Shown: piece after piece, positions 1 to 8,557 of the stretch
Layout: every line of letters begins with the position of its first letter
How positions within the stretch are numbered: position 1 is the stretch's first letter
NCBI GenBank assembly: GCA_035512595.1
Contig: DATKDU010000396.1
Location: 1 to 31,454, forward strand
Origin: DATKDU01 sp035512595
GTDB lineage: Bacteria; Planctomycetota; Planctomycetia; Pirellulales; Pirellulaceae
Direction: 5' to 3'
DNA length: 31,454 bases
Notes under the pieces: model-generated
Told to the model about the DNA's origin: nothing
The model's database searches: none
What the model saw: only the letters and a program-made list of their open reading frames with translations
Position numbers and translations under genes: made by a program

Positions 1-1545
1 AATCAACTGGCCGTGCGGCCGGGCATTGTTTACACGGCGAGCGGCCAGGCCCGGTTTGGCTTGCCGGCGGGAAAGTACACGGTTTATGCCGGCCGCGGGT
101 TTGAATACTCTCTCGATCGGCAGGAGATCGAAGTCGAACCAAGGCGAACCGTGCAGCGTCAATTGAGAATCCGCCGGGAAGTGCCCACGGAGGGCTGGGT
201 TGCGTGCGACACGCACGTCCACACGCTCACCCACTCCGGTCATGGCGACGCGACGGCGGCGGAGCGGATGATCACGCTGGCCGGCGAGGGGATCGAGCTG
301 CCCATCGCCACCGACCACAACGTCCACGTCGATCATGGGCCGCTCGCTCGACAGATGGACGTGCGGCAGTACTTCACCCCGGTCATCGGCAATGAAGTGA
401 CCACGAGCGTCGGCCACTTCAATGTGTTTCCCGTGCGTGCCGGCGCGGCGGTCCCCAATCACCGGCCGACCGACTGGAAAACGATCTTCGACAACATCTA
501 TCGCACGCCAGACGTGAAAGTCGTCATCCTCAATCACGCCCGCGACCTGCACTCCGGCGTGCGGCCGTTCGGGCCGAAGCTGCACAATGCGGTCGTCGGT
601 GAAAACCTCGAGGGATGGCAACTGCGGGCCAACGCGATGGAGGTGATCAACAGCGGCGCGGTGCAGAGCGACCCGCTGCAACTCTTTCGCGACTGGATGG
701 CGATGCTCAACCGGGGTCTCTCGCTGACTCCCGTCGGCGCGAGTGATTCGCACGACGTCGGCCGGCATTTCGTCGGCCAGGGGCGGACGTACATCCGTGC
801 CCGCGACGACGATCCGTCGGCAATCAGCATCGACGAAGCGGTCCATAACTTTGTCCAGGGGCGGGTCATGGTCAGCTACGGCCTGCTCACCGAACTGACG
901 GTGGATGGCCGATTTGGCCCGGGGGAAATGGCACCGGCAATCGCCGACACGATTGATGTGGCGGTACGAGTCCTAGGCCCACACTGGGTCACCGCCGAAA
1001 AGGTGACGCTCTATGCCAACGGCCAGCCGATCCGCGAGTCGGCCATTGTCAATGACGGCACGAAGTCCACGATTGCCGACGGCGTGCTGTGGACCGGCGG
1101 CTGGCAGATTCCTCGCTTCCAGCACGACGTTCACCTGGTCGCCATTGCGCAAGGGCCGGGAATCAAGGGCCTCTACTGGAAAACGGCCAAGCCGTACCAG
1201 CCCATGAGCCCCGACTGGAAGCCGCTCGTGATCGGCGCCAGCGGCGCCATCTGGCTCGATGCCGACGGCGATGGCCGTAAGACGCCGGCCTACGACTATG
1301 CTCAGCGACTAGTGGCGGCCAGCGGCGGCGACTTGCCGGCACTGATCAAGTCGCTGGCCAACTACGACGAGGCGGTCGCCGCCCAGGCGGCACATCTCTG
1401 GCAGCAGCCGTGCGGCTCGCTCCTGTCGGACGAATCGCAAGCCGCACTCAAAGCCGCCGCGCCGCACACCGCCCGCGGCATTCGCACTTATCTCGATGCC
1501 TGGCGGGAGAATCAGATTGCCAGGGGGGCCGGAACGAGCCCTTGA
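1..1545 (+). CDS. CehA/McbA-family metallohydrolase with PHP domain (5' end outside window)
   Basis: The frame is open from base 1, so the start lies upstream; the GTG at 13 is only an internal candidate. The first ~60 codons look like a small beta-sandwich (carboxypeptidase regulatory-like) ending in a pattern typical before a catalytic domain. Then come PHP-type metal-binding motifs: CDTHVHT at about codons 69-75 (counted from base 1), ATDHN at about 103-107, GNEVTT, an ILNHARD segment and GASDSHDVGRHF at about codon 248. These are the metal-ligand positions of the CehA_McbA branch of PHP phosphoesterase-like hydrolases, whose characterised members split esters or carbamates; the substrate here cannot be told. 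It is probably exported, since planctomycete relatives usually are, but the N-terminus is not visible. The C-terminal ~120 codons look helical and have no recognised domain. The gene ends 48 bases from the convergent WD40 gene. Confidence 0.85.
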   Translation, partial: NQLAVRPGIVYTASGQARFGLPAGKYTVYAGRGFEYSLDRQEIEVEPRRTVQRQLRIRREVPTEGWVACDTHVHTLTHSGHGDATAAERMITLAGEGIELPIATDHNVHVDHGPLARQMDVRQYFTPVIGNEVTTSVGHFNVFPVRAGAAVPNHRPTDWKTIFDNIYRTPDVKVVILNHARDLHSGVRPFGPKLHNAVVGENLEGWQLRANAMEVINSGAVQSDPLQLFRDWMAMLNRGLSLTPVGASDSHDVGRHFVGQGRTYIRARDDDPSAISIDEAVHNFVQGRVMVSYGLLTELTVDGRFGPGEMAPAIADTIDVAVRVLGPHWVTAEKVTLYANGQPIRESAIVNDGTKSTIADGVLWTGGWQIPRFQHDVHLVAIAQGPGIKGLYWKTAKPYQPMSPDWKPLVIGASGAIWLDADGDGRKTPAYDYAQRLVAASGGDLPALIKSLANYDEAVAAQAAHLWQQPCGSLLSDESQAALKAAAPHTARGIRTYLDAWRENQIARGAGTSP

Positions 1546-1592
1546 ACTACATCAGTTGTTCCACGCAGGTCAAGAGCGTGGCTGATGGCACC

Positions 1593-3065
1593 CTAATCTG
1601 GAACTCGCCAGACACTAAAGGACTCACCGTTCCAATTCTGTGCCGCGACCATCTTTCCGTCGCCCGAACAGCGAATCTGACCGACTACTCCTCCTGGGTT
1701 AGCCGGCGAGACGCAAATCTCTTTGCCGGAATAGGCGTCCACCAGCACTACCTGACTCCCGGCAGTGCGGTACGCCCACCAATGACGCACAAACGGCAGG
1801 CCACGCCGCCAGTCCAGGGCCCTAGGCCGATACGCGTCCATGTCGCAACGGCGGGCCACGAACCGTCGACCGCCGCTTGCCAGGCAGTAGACCGGTCCCG
1901 TTAGTCGGGTGACCTTGCCGGATTGGGTGTCCACCAGACTGTGCCCGCTGCCGACCGTCATTCCATCGCGAGACATGGTAGGCTGCCCCACGGTATCGAA
2001 ATCGATCGCATGGGGAATGAGCGGTTTGAGCGACTGGGCGTCCAGTAGCCTGGCCCGTCCGTCACCAATCAAAAGGGCTAATCCATCCCCCGCCGCGAAC
2101 AGACGGACAAGGTCACCCTCGACTCGATGCTCGCCGAGGGACTCCCAGGTGTCAGTAGCCCACATTTTCACGGTGTAGACCTGCGCGCGGTAGTTGTATT
2201 CGAGGGCCGCCAACTCCCTGCCGTCGCCGGAGAAACAACAGTTGTCGCCCGACCTTAAATTGCTAGGCGCGGCCGTCAGCGACTTCAGCAGATTCCCCGT
2301 CGTTGTCTCATAAACGGAAACCCCTTCCTTCGCTCCATGCACTACGGCAATTCGCGAGCCATCTGGAGCAAGGCAGATTGATTGCACGAAGGCCCCGTTC
2401 AAATCCAGCGACTGCCGTTCTTTGCCTGACGCGACGTCCCACAGGCGCAAACGGGCCTTTCCTTTTGGACCGCCGGAAGCCGCCACTGCGAGCACCGAAC
2501 CGTCGTCGGAAAGCGCGAACGGGCGGTTAGGCAGGTCTGACTTGAATTCGGCGATTGTCAGCGCAGGCTTCCAACTCGTGCGGTCTCGATATACGACCCA
2601 AGCAATTCGACAAACGACTCCAGCAACGATCAGGCCGACCACTGCCACGATCAACCGATGGCGAGTAATCGGGCCTAGGCTACGAATCTGCCTGATGGCG
2701 GTCGTCAGCAACACCGCCCCAATTGCGCCGGCTGCTGAAATCGACAACAGCGTGAGCAGCATCAGCGGCTCCGGCCACGCCCCAAGTCCGAGGATACGCA
2801 GGTAGTGCGAGATCATATAGACGGTGACCGGAATAACGCCGCCGATCGCCGCGGCAGCGACATAGCCACGACGCCGGCCCTGCCATCCCGCAACGACACA
2901 GAAGGGCGCGGATAATAACCACACAGCCGCGACGATGCGTTCGTCCGGATCCCATTGCCAACTGAGGATCCACACGAGCGTCAGGATCAACGCGACCAAG
3001 AGCATGAGTCCACGCAGCGAGAATCGCCACGGAGAAGGTTCGCGATTGTGGATGGGACTCGCCAT
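1593..3065 (-). CDS. Membrane-anchored WD40-type beta-propeller protein
   Basis: This 490-residue protein opens with PWRFSLRGLMLLVALIL, a first-membrane-segment signature seen over and over in planctomycete membrane proteins. About four to five hydrophobic segments follow in residues 15-155 (around 18-38, 43-60, 68-88, 98-120 and 138-158). The rest, about residues 170-490, is a series of beta-propeller blades with repeated SDDGSVLAVAASGG, APDGSRIAVVHG and SGDGRELAALEYN type strands and LWDVASGKE, VYETTTGN, MWATDTWE type blade ends. It is likely a scaffold or sensor with a periplasm- or cytoplasm-facing propeller; no catalytic residue can be assigned. The ATG at 3065 directly precedes the membrane segment, but no clear Shine-Dalgarno is seen. 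It is divergent from the esterase at 3270, with 204 bases between them that must hold both promoters; I could not pick a convincing promoter there. Confidence 0.8.
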   Translation of the reverse strand: MASPIHNREPSPWRFSLRGLMLLVALILTLVWILSWQWDPDERIVAAVWLLSAPFCVVAGWQGRRRGYVAAAAIGGVIPVTVYMISHYLRILGLGAWPEPLMLLTLLSISAAGAIGAVLLTTAIRQIRSLGPITRHRLIVAVVGLIVAGVVCRIAWVVYRDRTSWKPALTIAEFKSDLPNRPFALSDDGSVLAVAASGGPKGKARLRLWDVASGKERQSLDLNGAFVQSICLAPDGSRIAVVHGAKEGVSVYETTTGNLLKSLTAAPSNLRSGDNCCFSGDGRELAALEYNYRAQVYTVKMWATDTWESLGEHRVEGDLVRLFAAGDGLALLIGDGRARLLDAQSLKPLIPHAIDFDTVGQPTMSRDGMTVGSGHSLVDTQSGKVTRLTGPVYCLASGGRRFVARRCDMDAYRPRALDWRRGLPFVRHWWAYRTAGSQVVLVDAYSGKEICVSPANPGGVVGQIRCSGDGKMVAAQNWNGESFSVWRVPD

Positions 3066-3269
3066 TGGCGGGCGGTGAAATGTGCGGAACTGTGGCTCAG
3101 CGGGCCATCAGGGAACAGTCATCATACTCCCCAGCCCCTCTGCGCCATCGCGCTTCTGCGTGCAAACACGACAGACACCCCCTTCTGGCGAAGGCCGTTT
3201 GCATCCTCCGCTTCTGACGCCTAGATTGACACGCGTTCGCCCGTGCCCACCCGACCGAGGACCCCCGCC

Positions 3270-5252
3270 ATGCTCCATTCCTGCCTGCTGATCGTGACCC
3301 TCTGCGCCGCTGCGCCGGAGGAAGATCTCACCTGCCTCAAACCGCAACCCGGCGCGGCCCCCGCCAAGACGGACCTTTACTTTCACCTCCAACAGGAAAC
3401 GTATGCCGCCCTGGCGAAGCGCGACGAGGCGTGGCAGCAGCTCAAGACGGCTGAGCAGGTGCAGCAGCGGCAGAAGTCCCTCCGCAAATTCTTCACCCAG
3501 CAGCTTGGCGGCTTTCCCGAGCGGACGCCGCTGAATTCGCGCGTCGTGGGCAAGCTGCCCGGCGACGGCTATACGATCGAGAAGGTGATTTTCGAAAGCC
3601 GGCCGCACCATCACGTCACGGCCAACTTGTACCTGCCCGACGGTCCCGGCCCGCATCCCGGCGTGATCGTCTCCAGCGGTCATAGCCGCACGGCCAAGAC
3701 TGCCGCGTACAACCAGCGGTTCGGCATCAGCCTCGCCAAACACGGTTTGGCCGCCCTGTGCTACGACCCCATCGGTCAGGGGGAACGATCGCAGATTCTC
3801 GATGCCGAGGGCAGGCCGCAGTTCAGCGGGACGACGACCGAACACTTTCTCGTCGGCGTGGGGTCGATCCTCGTCGGCCGCAACACGGCCGGCTATCGCG
3901 TTTGGGATGGAATGCGGGCGATTGACTACCTCACCGGCCGCGACGACATCGACCCCCAGCGGATCGGCATGACCGGTTGCTCCGGCGGCGGCACGCTGAC
4001 CAGCTACGTGATGGCCCTCGATGACCGCGTGGCTTGTGCCGCCCCGGCGTGCTACCTGACGACGTTTGGGAAGCTGATCGAAACGATCGGGCCGCAGGAT
4101 GCGGAGCAGAACATTTTTGGGCAGATCGCCCGCGGCATGGACCAGCCCGACTACATCCTGATGCGTGCGCCAAAGCCGACGATCATCAGCGCCACCACGA
4201 GCGACTTCTTCGGCGTGGATGGCACTTGGATCAACTATCGCCAGTCGAAGCGCATCTACGGCCTGTTTGGATTGCCGGAGCGAATCGATCTGGTGGAAGT
4301 CGCGGGCGACCATGGCGTGCAGCCGACCAACCTGGCGGCGATCACCCAGTTCATGCGCCGCTGGCTGCTGAACAAGGACGAGCCGGTGAAGGTCGAGGAG
4401 TTTTCGGTCCGTCCTGAAAGCGAGCTCGTGTGTTTGGAGCAAGGCCAGGTTCTGCTCCTGCCGGGCGAGCAGTCGGTATTCGATCTGAATGCTGCCGAAG
4501 AACAGCGGTTGGCAGCCGGGCGGAAGGAACTGTGGGCCAAGAACAAAGCCGAGGCCCTGGCATCCGTGCGAAAAATCGCCGGCATTCGTCCGCTGGCGGA
4601 GATCCCGGAAGCGAAGCGCGAGAAAGCCGGAAAAGTCACACGCGAGGATTATCACATCGACAAGCTAGTGCTGCACGGCGACGCGGGAGTGCCGCTGCCG
4701 GCATTGACCTTCCATCCCAAGGAGCCGCAGGAAGAGGCGTACGTCTATCTGCACGACGGCGGCAAGGCGGCCGACGGCGCAGTCGGCGGCGCGATCGAAA
4801 AGCTGGTTGACGAGGGGTATGTCGTCGTCTCCGTCGATCTCCGCGGCCAGGGAGAAACGGCATCGGGCAAGCCCGATGCCCTGCTCGGCGACTGGAAGAG
4901 CTTCTATCTGGCCTATCTGCTCGGCAAGCCGCTGGCCGGCATGCACGCAGAGGACGTGCTGATCACCGGCCGGTTCGTGGCCAATTACGAGACGAAGCAG
5001 CCGCGGAAGGTGCATCTGGTCGCTGTCGGAAACTCGGGCATTGCGGCCCTGCACGCGGCAGCGCTGGAGCCAAATCTGTTCGCTTCGGTGACGCTCCGCG
5101 GTACGCCGGAAAGCTGGTCGAGCGTCGTCAGCCAAAAGGCACCAGCCGGATTGCTCACGACGACGGTTCACGGGGCGCTGACCGCTTACGATCTTCCCGA
5201 CCTGGTCACCGCAATCGGTCCCGACAAGGTTCGCCTGGAGAGCAAACCATGA
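3270..5252 (+). CDS. Secreted double-domain alpha/beta hydrolase (acetyl xylan esterase-like)
   Basis: The ATG at 3270 is chosen over the GTG at 3243 because GAGGA lies 8 bases upstream and the product then starts with a short signal peptide (MLHSCLLIVTLCAAA). The 660-residue protein has two hydrolase-like halves. The first half has the oxyanion-side strand HPGVIVSSGHS, a PIGQGERSQ loop, the nucleophile elbow GMTGCSGGG (Ser near residue 237) and a late GDHGVQP that fits the catalytic histidine. The second half, from about residue 470, repeats the fold with SVDLRGQGET and VAVGNSGIAALHAA but lacks a GxSxG elbow in full and may be inactive. The family includes acetyl xylan esterases and related dipeptidyl-peptidase-like hydrolases; substrate unknown, polysaccharide ester likely. 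Its stop overlaps the ATG of the creatininase remnant (ATGA), so the two were once an operon. Another double-domain hydrolase lies at 20842-23169. Confidence 0.83.
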   Translation: MLHSCLLIVTLCAAAPEEDLTCLKPQPGAAPAKTDLYFHLQQETYAALAKRDEAWQQLKTAEQVQQRQKSLRKFFTQQLGGFPERTPLNSRVVGKLPGDGYTIEKVIFESRPHHHVTANLYLPDGPGPHPGVIVSSGHSRTAKTAAYNQRFGISLAKHGLAALCYDPIGQGERSQILDAEGRPQFSGTTTEHFLVGVGSILVGRNTAGYRVWDGMRAIDYLTGRDDIDPQRIGMTGCSGGGTLTSYVMALDDRVACAAPACYLTTFGKLIETIGPQDAEQNIFGQIARGMDQPDYILMRAPKPTIISATTSDFFGVDGTWINYRQSKRIYGLFGLPERIDLVEVAGDHGVQPTNLAAITQFMRRWLLNKDEPVKVEEFSVRPESELVCLEQGQVLLLPGEQSVFDLNAAEEQRLAAGRKELWAKNKAEALASVRKIAGIRPLAEIPEAKREKAGKVTREDYHIDKLVLHGDAGVPLPALTFHPKEPQEEAYVYLHDGGKAADGAVGGAIEKLVDEGYVVVSVDLRGQGETASGKPDALLGDWKSFYLAYLLGKPLAGMHAEDVLITGRFVANYETKQPRKVHLVAVGNSGIAALHAAALEPNLFASVTLRGTPESWSSVVSQKAPAGLLTTTVHGALTAYDLPDLVTAIGPDKVRLESKP

Positions 5253-5732
5253 TCCTGCGCACGTTGGTGCTCGTGTTCCCCGCGGTCTGCGTGCTGACTG
5301 CCGCCCTCCCCGACAGCGGCTCCCGATCCGAATTCCAAGCGGCCGATCGAGGCGGTTGATTCGGTCTTCCTGGAGGATCTCACCTGGATGGAGATCCGCG
5401 ACGCCCTGCGCGGCGGGGTCGATACGGTCATCGTCGCCACCGGCGGCATCGAGCAGAACGGGCCGTACATCGTCCTGGGAAAGCACAACTACGTCCTCCG
5501 CGCACGACCAAGGCGATCGCCCGCAAGCTGGAGAGGGCCGTCGTGGCCCACATCGTGCCATCGATCCGCGGACGGTCCGCATGGAGCAGCGGATCAAGGC
5601 GGGCAATTTTCGCATCAACGGCGTCGAGCTGGCCCCGGCCAAAACAACGATCGAGTGGGGACGAAAATCATTGAGTACCGCGCCCAGCAGACAGTGCAAG
5701 CAATCCGACGGAACGAGCGCCCTGCCCCCTAA
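5249..5732 (+). pseudogene. Creatininase-family amidohydrolase, decayed (frameshifts and central deletion)
   Basis: Pieces of one protein can be followed through successive frames. ATG 5249 gives a signal peptide (MILRTLVLVFPAVCVLTAAL) that meets a stop at 5357. The neighbouring frame from about 5310 gives VFLEDLTWMEIRDALRGG and VIVATGGIEQNGPYIVLGKH, the N-terminal creatininase signature. Another shift at about 5504 gives TTKAIARKLERAVVAHIVP. A third frame from about 5560 gives IDPRTVRMEQRIKAGNF and NGVELAPAKTTIEWGRK, and a last shift near 5670 gives IIEYRAQQTVQAIRRNERP up to the stop at 5732. The ends match both ends of secreted planctomycete creatininase-family proteins, but about 130 residues of the middle, including most metal ligands, are absent between the HIVP and IDPRTV segments. 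At least four frame changes plus a deletion rule out a single sequencing error. It overlaps the esterase stop by 4 bases. Confidence 0.87.
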
Positions 5733-5855
5733 CTTCCGCAGCGCAGAGCGGCATTTTGACGCCGGTCACGAGAAATACGCATCAGTGCTGTTACATGGTT
5801 TGCCCTTAGGGTCATAATGGTCTGTTGACTGGCAGGCAAGCAAGCGAGAGCGCCA

Positions 5856-7520
5856 ATGAAGCAGACTCAAACCAGGCACCTGTGGATCGCCAGCCGGCGA
5901 GTAGCGCTTATCTTCGCCGCGAGTGCGGCGCTAATCGCAATCCCATCGCGATCGCTGCCGGCCGACGACGGGGCACTGCACGACGTCATTGACCGCGAAG
6001 TATCTGCCGCCTGGGAGCGGGAGAAGATCACGCCGGCGCCGCCGGCCGGCGATGCCGAGTTTCTGCGGCGGGTTTCGCTCGACCTCGTGGGCGTGATCCC
6101 CACCTACGATGAGACGGCCGCTTTCCTGGCCGACACAAGCGGCGACAAGCGGCAGAAGCTGATCGACCGGCTGCTCGACGATCCGCGGTACGCCCAGCAT
6201 CAGGCCGACCAGTGGGACCTGATCCTCTTCGGCCGCAATCCGCCGGGGTACAACACCAACCGCCGCGACGGTATTCAGCGCTGGCTCCGCGAGCAGTTTG
6301 CCGCCAACCGGCCGTACGACGAGTGGGTCCGCGACCTCCTCAAGGCGGAGGGGAATTCGGCCGAGCAGGGTCCGCCGCTCTACTATGCCCAGTACCGCAA
6401 CCAGCCGGAGGACTTGAACGAGGTCGTTACGCAGACGTTCCTCGGCGTGCAGCTTCAGTGTGCCCGCTGCCACGACCACCCGTTCGAGGAATGGACGCAG
6501 CTCGACTTCTACGGCATGGCGGCATTCTTCGCCCGGCTGCAAGTCGTCGATCTAGGGGAGAAGGACAAGCTGCCGGCAATGGCGATCGGCGAGAAGAGCA
6601 CGGGGGACGTCCTCTTCACCGGCCCGGCCAAGAATCAGCAGCCGGGAAAGAAGGGGGATCCGGTGAAGGCCAAGTTTTTGCTCGGCGAGGAACTGGCCGA
6701 GCCGCCGCTGCCGGAGGGATTCAAGGAGCCGGAGCGCAAAGGCAAGGACCCGCCAGTGCCGCCGGTCTTTTCCCGGAAGGACCAGCTTGCCGAGTGGATC
6801 ACCAAGGCGGACAACCCGTACTTCGCGCGGGCCATCGCCAATCGCATCTGGGCCCAGTACCTGGGGCGAGGGATCGTGCATCCGATCGATAACATGAGCC
6901 CGTCCAACGAGCCGAGCCATCCTGCGCTGCTTGAGGCGATTACGAAATGGCTGGTAGAGCACAAGTTCGATCTCAAAGCGTATACCCGGGAGCTAGTAAA
7001 CAGCCGCACCTATCAACTTTCCTCTGCCAGCGAAGTAGGTGAGCCGCTGCCGCTCTGGTTCCAGCACGCCCGCACGCGGCCCCTGTCGGCGGAGGAGCTG
7101 GTCGAGAGCTGGCGAGTGGCGACGGGCTACGCGGTCGTCGAAGCCGCCAAGGAAGAGAAGAAGAGAGAAGGCCGCTTCCGCCCGCTCGACGGCTACATGC
7201 TCAGGTTTTTCGGCCAGCCCAACAACGGCACCGGTGATTTTCAGGGGGGCGTGGCCGAGCACCTCTACATGAACAACGGCCCTCTGGGGAGCCTGATAGT
7301 CAGCGGCCCGGGTAGCCTGCTCGAAACGCTCATGAAAAATGACACGCCGCTAGAATCGCGAATCGACCGTCTGTTTTTGCAGATGCTCAGCCGCCCGCCG
7401 TCAACCGATGAGCGGACGAAGCTGACCGAGTTGCTGACGGACGAGAAACAACCCGAAGAACGCTGGCGGGATGCGATATGGGCGCTGATGACGTGCAGTG
7501 AGTTTCGGTTTAACCATTAG
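5856..7520 (+). CDS. DUF1549/DUF1553 domain protein (planctomycete PSCyt2/PSD1 type)
   Basis: The 554-residue product has a signal peptide or anchor at residues 13-36, then DUF1549 (about 38-235) and DUF1553 (about 310-550). DUF1549 landmarks are FLRRVSLDLVGVIPT, RLLDDPRYA, WLREQFAANRPYDEWVRDLL and the CxxCH-bearing LQCARCHDHPFEEW near residue 200. DUF1553 landmarks are NPYFARAIANRIWAQYLGRGI, IDNMSPSNEPSHP and a late LFLQMLSRPPSTDE. The CxxCH could hold haem, but in this family it is often unproven. No separate N-terminal cytochrome (PSCyt1) domain is present, so this is the short form. Such genes are nearly always next to a DUF1501 gene in planctomycetes; here the partner lies at 8558, separated by two orphan genes. 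The function of the pair is not established; a cell-surface or periplasmic role is likely. ATG 5856 follows a GCGAGAG sequence. Confidence 0.9.
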   Translation: MKQTQTRHLWIASRRVALIFAASAALIAIPSRSLPADDGALHDVIDREVSAAWEREKITPAPPAGDAEFLRRVSLDLVGVIPTYDETAAFLADTSGDKRQKLIDRLLDDPRYAQHQADQWDLILFGRNPPGYNTNRRDGIQRWLREQFAANRPYDEWVRDLLKAEGNSAEQGPPLYYAQYRNQPEDLNEVVTQTFLGVQLQCARCHDHPFEEWTQLDFYGMAAFFARLQVVDLGEKDKLPAMAIGEKSTGDVLFTGPAKNQQPGKKGDPVKAKFLLGEELAEPPLPEGFKEPERKGKDPPVPPVFSRKDQLAEWITKADNPYFARAIANRIWAQYLGRGIVHPIDNMSPSNEPSHPALLEAITKWLVEHKFDLKAYTRELVNSRTYQLSSASEVGEPLPLWFQHARTRPLSAEELVESWRVATGYAVVEAAKEEKKREGRFRPLDGYMLRFFGQPNNGTGDFQGGVAEHLYMNNGPLGSLIVSGPGSLLETLMKNDTPLESRIDRLFLQMLSRPPSTDERTKLTELLTDEKQPEERWRDAIWALMTCSEFRFNH

Positions 7521-7528
7521 TTACGAGC

Positions 7529-7981
7529 ATGGGAATTATCCAGACTAAGTGGCAGAGGGAGCAGAGCCGCACTGAAGATGGCATCTTCTTCGGCAGTGAT
7601 GACTGCTTACCGCTCGAAGGCGGGATGGACAACGGCTACACCGTTGGAGAACGGTGCCCAATTGCGGACTTCATCGCCTCGTCTCCCGACGCCTGGTGTG
7701 AGCTGGTCGAGACTGTAGTTTCTCGTCACGAAAGGGAAGATTTGAGCGTTCACGCCGGCGAGACGTCGTGGGAGGGCGAGGGATTTGTGGCCGTCGTTAC
7801 CGCTTCGACAGGCCAGTTACTTTGGCTACTTCACCTTTCGACCTCCGAGCCATTTGTCGAACTCGAAATGGATAACGATGTGATTCACGCCGTGTCGGGC
7901 GGGTATCCGATGCGCTACGAGTGGAGCATTCCGATTCGTGCACCAGAGAGATTCACATTTGAGAGTATCGTGGACCCATAA
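7529..7981 (+). CDS. Hypothetical protein, 150 residues
   Basis: The gene starts 8 bases after the DUF1549/DUF1553 stop, with only a weak ACGAG in ribosome-binding position. The product is soluble and acidic, with no signal peptide or membrane segment. A plausible fold is mixed alpha/beta: an N-terminal polar stretch, a helix near residues 48-68, then strands such as GFVAVVTAST, GQLLWLLHLS and FVELEMDNDV, and an ending with RYEWSIPIRAPERF. I do not recognise a family; it resembles in general style small immunity or filler genes of planctomycete genomes, which is only an impression. Base composition is visibly less GC-rich than its neighbours. Together with the gene at 8193 and the hairpins between them, it separates two genes that normally stand together, suggesting an insertion. 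Confidence 0.65.
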   Translation: MGIIQTKWQREQSRTEDGIFFGSDDCLPLEGGMDNGYTVGERCPIADFIASSPDAWCELVETVVSRHEREDLSVHAGETSWEGEGFVAVVTASTGQLLWLLHLSTSEPFVELEMDNDVIHAVSGGYPMRYEWSIPIRAPERFTFESIVDP

Positions 7982-7992
7982 TGATTGGATGT

Positions 7993-8134
7993 CAGCCGGG
8001 TTAAGCCGGGTTGTGTCCGCGCTTCAGCGTTGTTTTGAGAAGCCGGCTAAAGCCGGCTGAGGAGAATGATTTTTTGGTACGCTAACCCCGGCCAAAGCCG
8101 GGGCCTAACGTGAGCAAGCCGGCTGAAACCGGCT
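7993..8134. repeat. Cluster of four short GCCGGCT-type hairpins
   Basis: Four small inverted repeats follow one another: around 7993-8010 (AGCCGGG-TTA-AGCCGGG), 8041-8058 (AGCCGGCT-AA-AGCCGGCT), 8083-8109 (arms CCCCGGC and GCCGGGG around CAAA) and 8117-8134 (AGCCGGCT and ACCGGCT around GAA). They share the pattern of an AGCCGGC arm around a 2-4 base loop, so they look like copies of one element and not chance terminators. They fill the space between two orphan genes. Confidence 0.75.
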
Positions 8135-8192
8135 CAGGATTCGATGGCGTGGGAGAACGTGAGTTTAGGCCTAACCACTAGGCCGCTGCGAC

Positions 8193-8537
8193 ATGGAATG
8201 GCGTCAACCGTATAACGTGTCTGGGACGATCCAGGTCGGTGATCGGCTGGGCGAGCTTCGCCAACTAATCATGATGCTGCTGAAAACCAGAGCTGTTGAC
8301 CAGATCGCGTTCTATAGCGAAGCGCACGGGATTTTTGGTTCCAGCGAAGTGGCGGAATTCGCTAGCATCGGACATGCAGACCACAATTTTTGCGCGCTCG
8401 TTCCGGGCGAACGACAAGAGTGGTTGTCATTCGCGTCCGCCTTGGAATATTGCCTTGTGACGGCGGACTTTCCGTACTCACTTGTAGTGCATCCCGAAAC
8501 GATCAATCCCAGATCGGCTCGCGCATGTTCAGAATGA
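8193..8537 (+). CDS. Hypothetical protein, 114 residues
   Basis: The small soluble product starts MEWRQPYNVSGTI and shows alternating strands and helices: GDRLGELRQLIMMLLKTRAV as a helix, then DQIAFYSEAHGIFGSSEVA, HADHNFCALVPGE and FPYSLVVHPET. No signal peptide, membrane segment or known motif is seen. No good Shine-Dalgarno precedes ATG 8193. The gene ends 20 bases before the DUF1501 start and is co-directional, so it could be cotranscribed with it. Composition is lower in GC than the surrounding DUF genes. A real gene is likely but not certain; I recognise no family. Confidence 0.55.
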   Translation: MEWRQPYNVSGTIQVGDRLGELRQLIMMLLKTRAVDQIAFYSEAHGIFGSSEVAEFASIGHADHNFCALVPGERQEWLSFASALEYCLVTADFPYSLVVHPETINPRSARACSE

Positions 8538-8543
8538 GATTGT

Positions 8544-8550
8544 TAGGAGC
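8544..8550 (+). promoter_or_regulatory. Ribosome binding site deciding the DUF1501 start
   Basis: TAGGAGC ends 7 bases before ATG 8558. The reading frame is open further upstream (to 8390), but that part overlaps the preceding gene; this site and the Tat signal that follows fix the start at 8558. Confidence 0.7.
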
Positions 8551-8557
8551 GACCGAC

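Noticed and set aside
3108..5699. Two long antisense frames opposite the esterase (515 and 344 codons)
   Set aside because: The esterase frame has the nucleophile elbow, a signal peptide and a ribosome-binding site; the antisense products show no motif and one crosses the pseudogene.
8390..8557. Upstream extension of the DUF1501 frame
   Set aside because: It overlaps the preceding gene, and the Tat signal with TAGGAGC before ATG 8558 gives a clear start.
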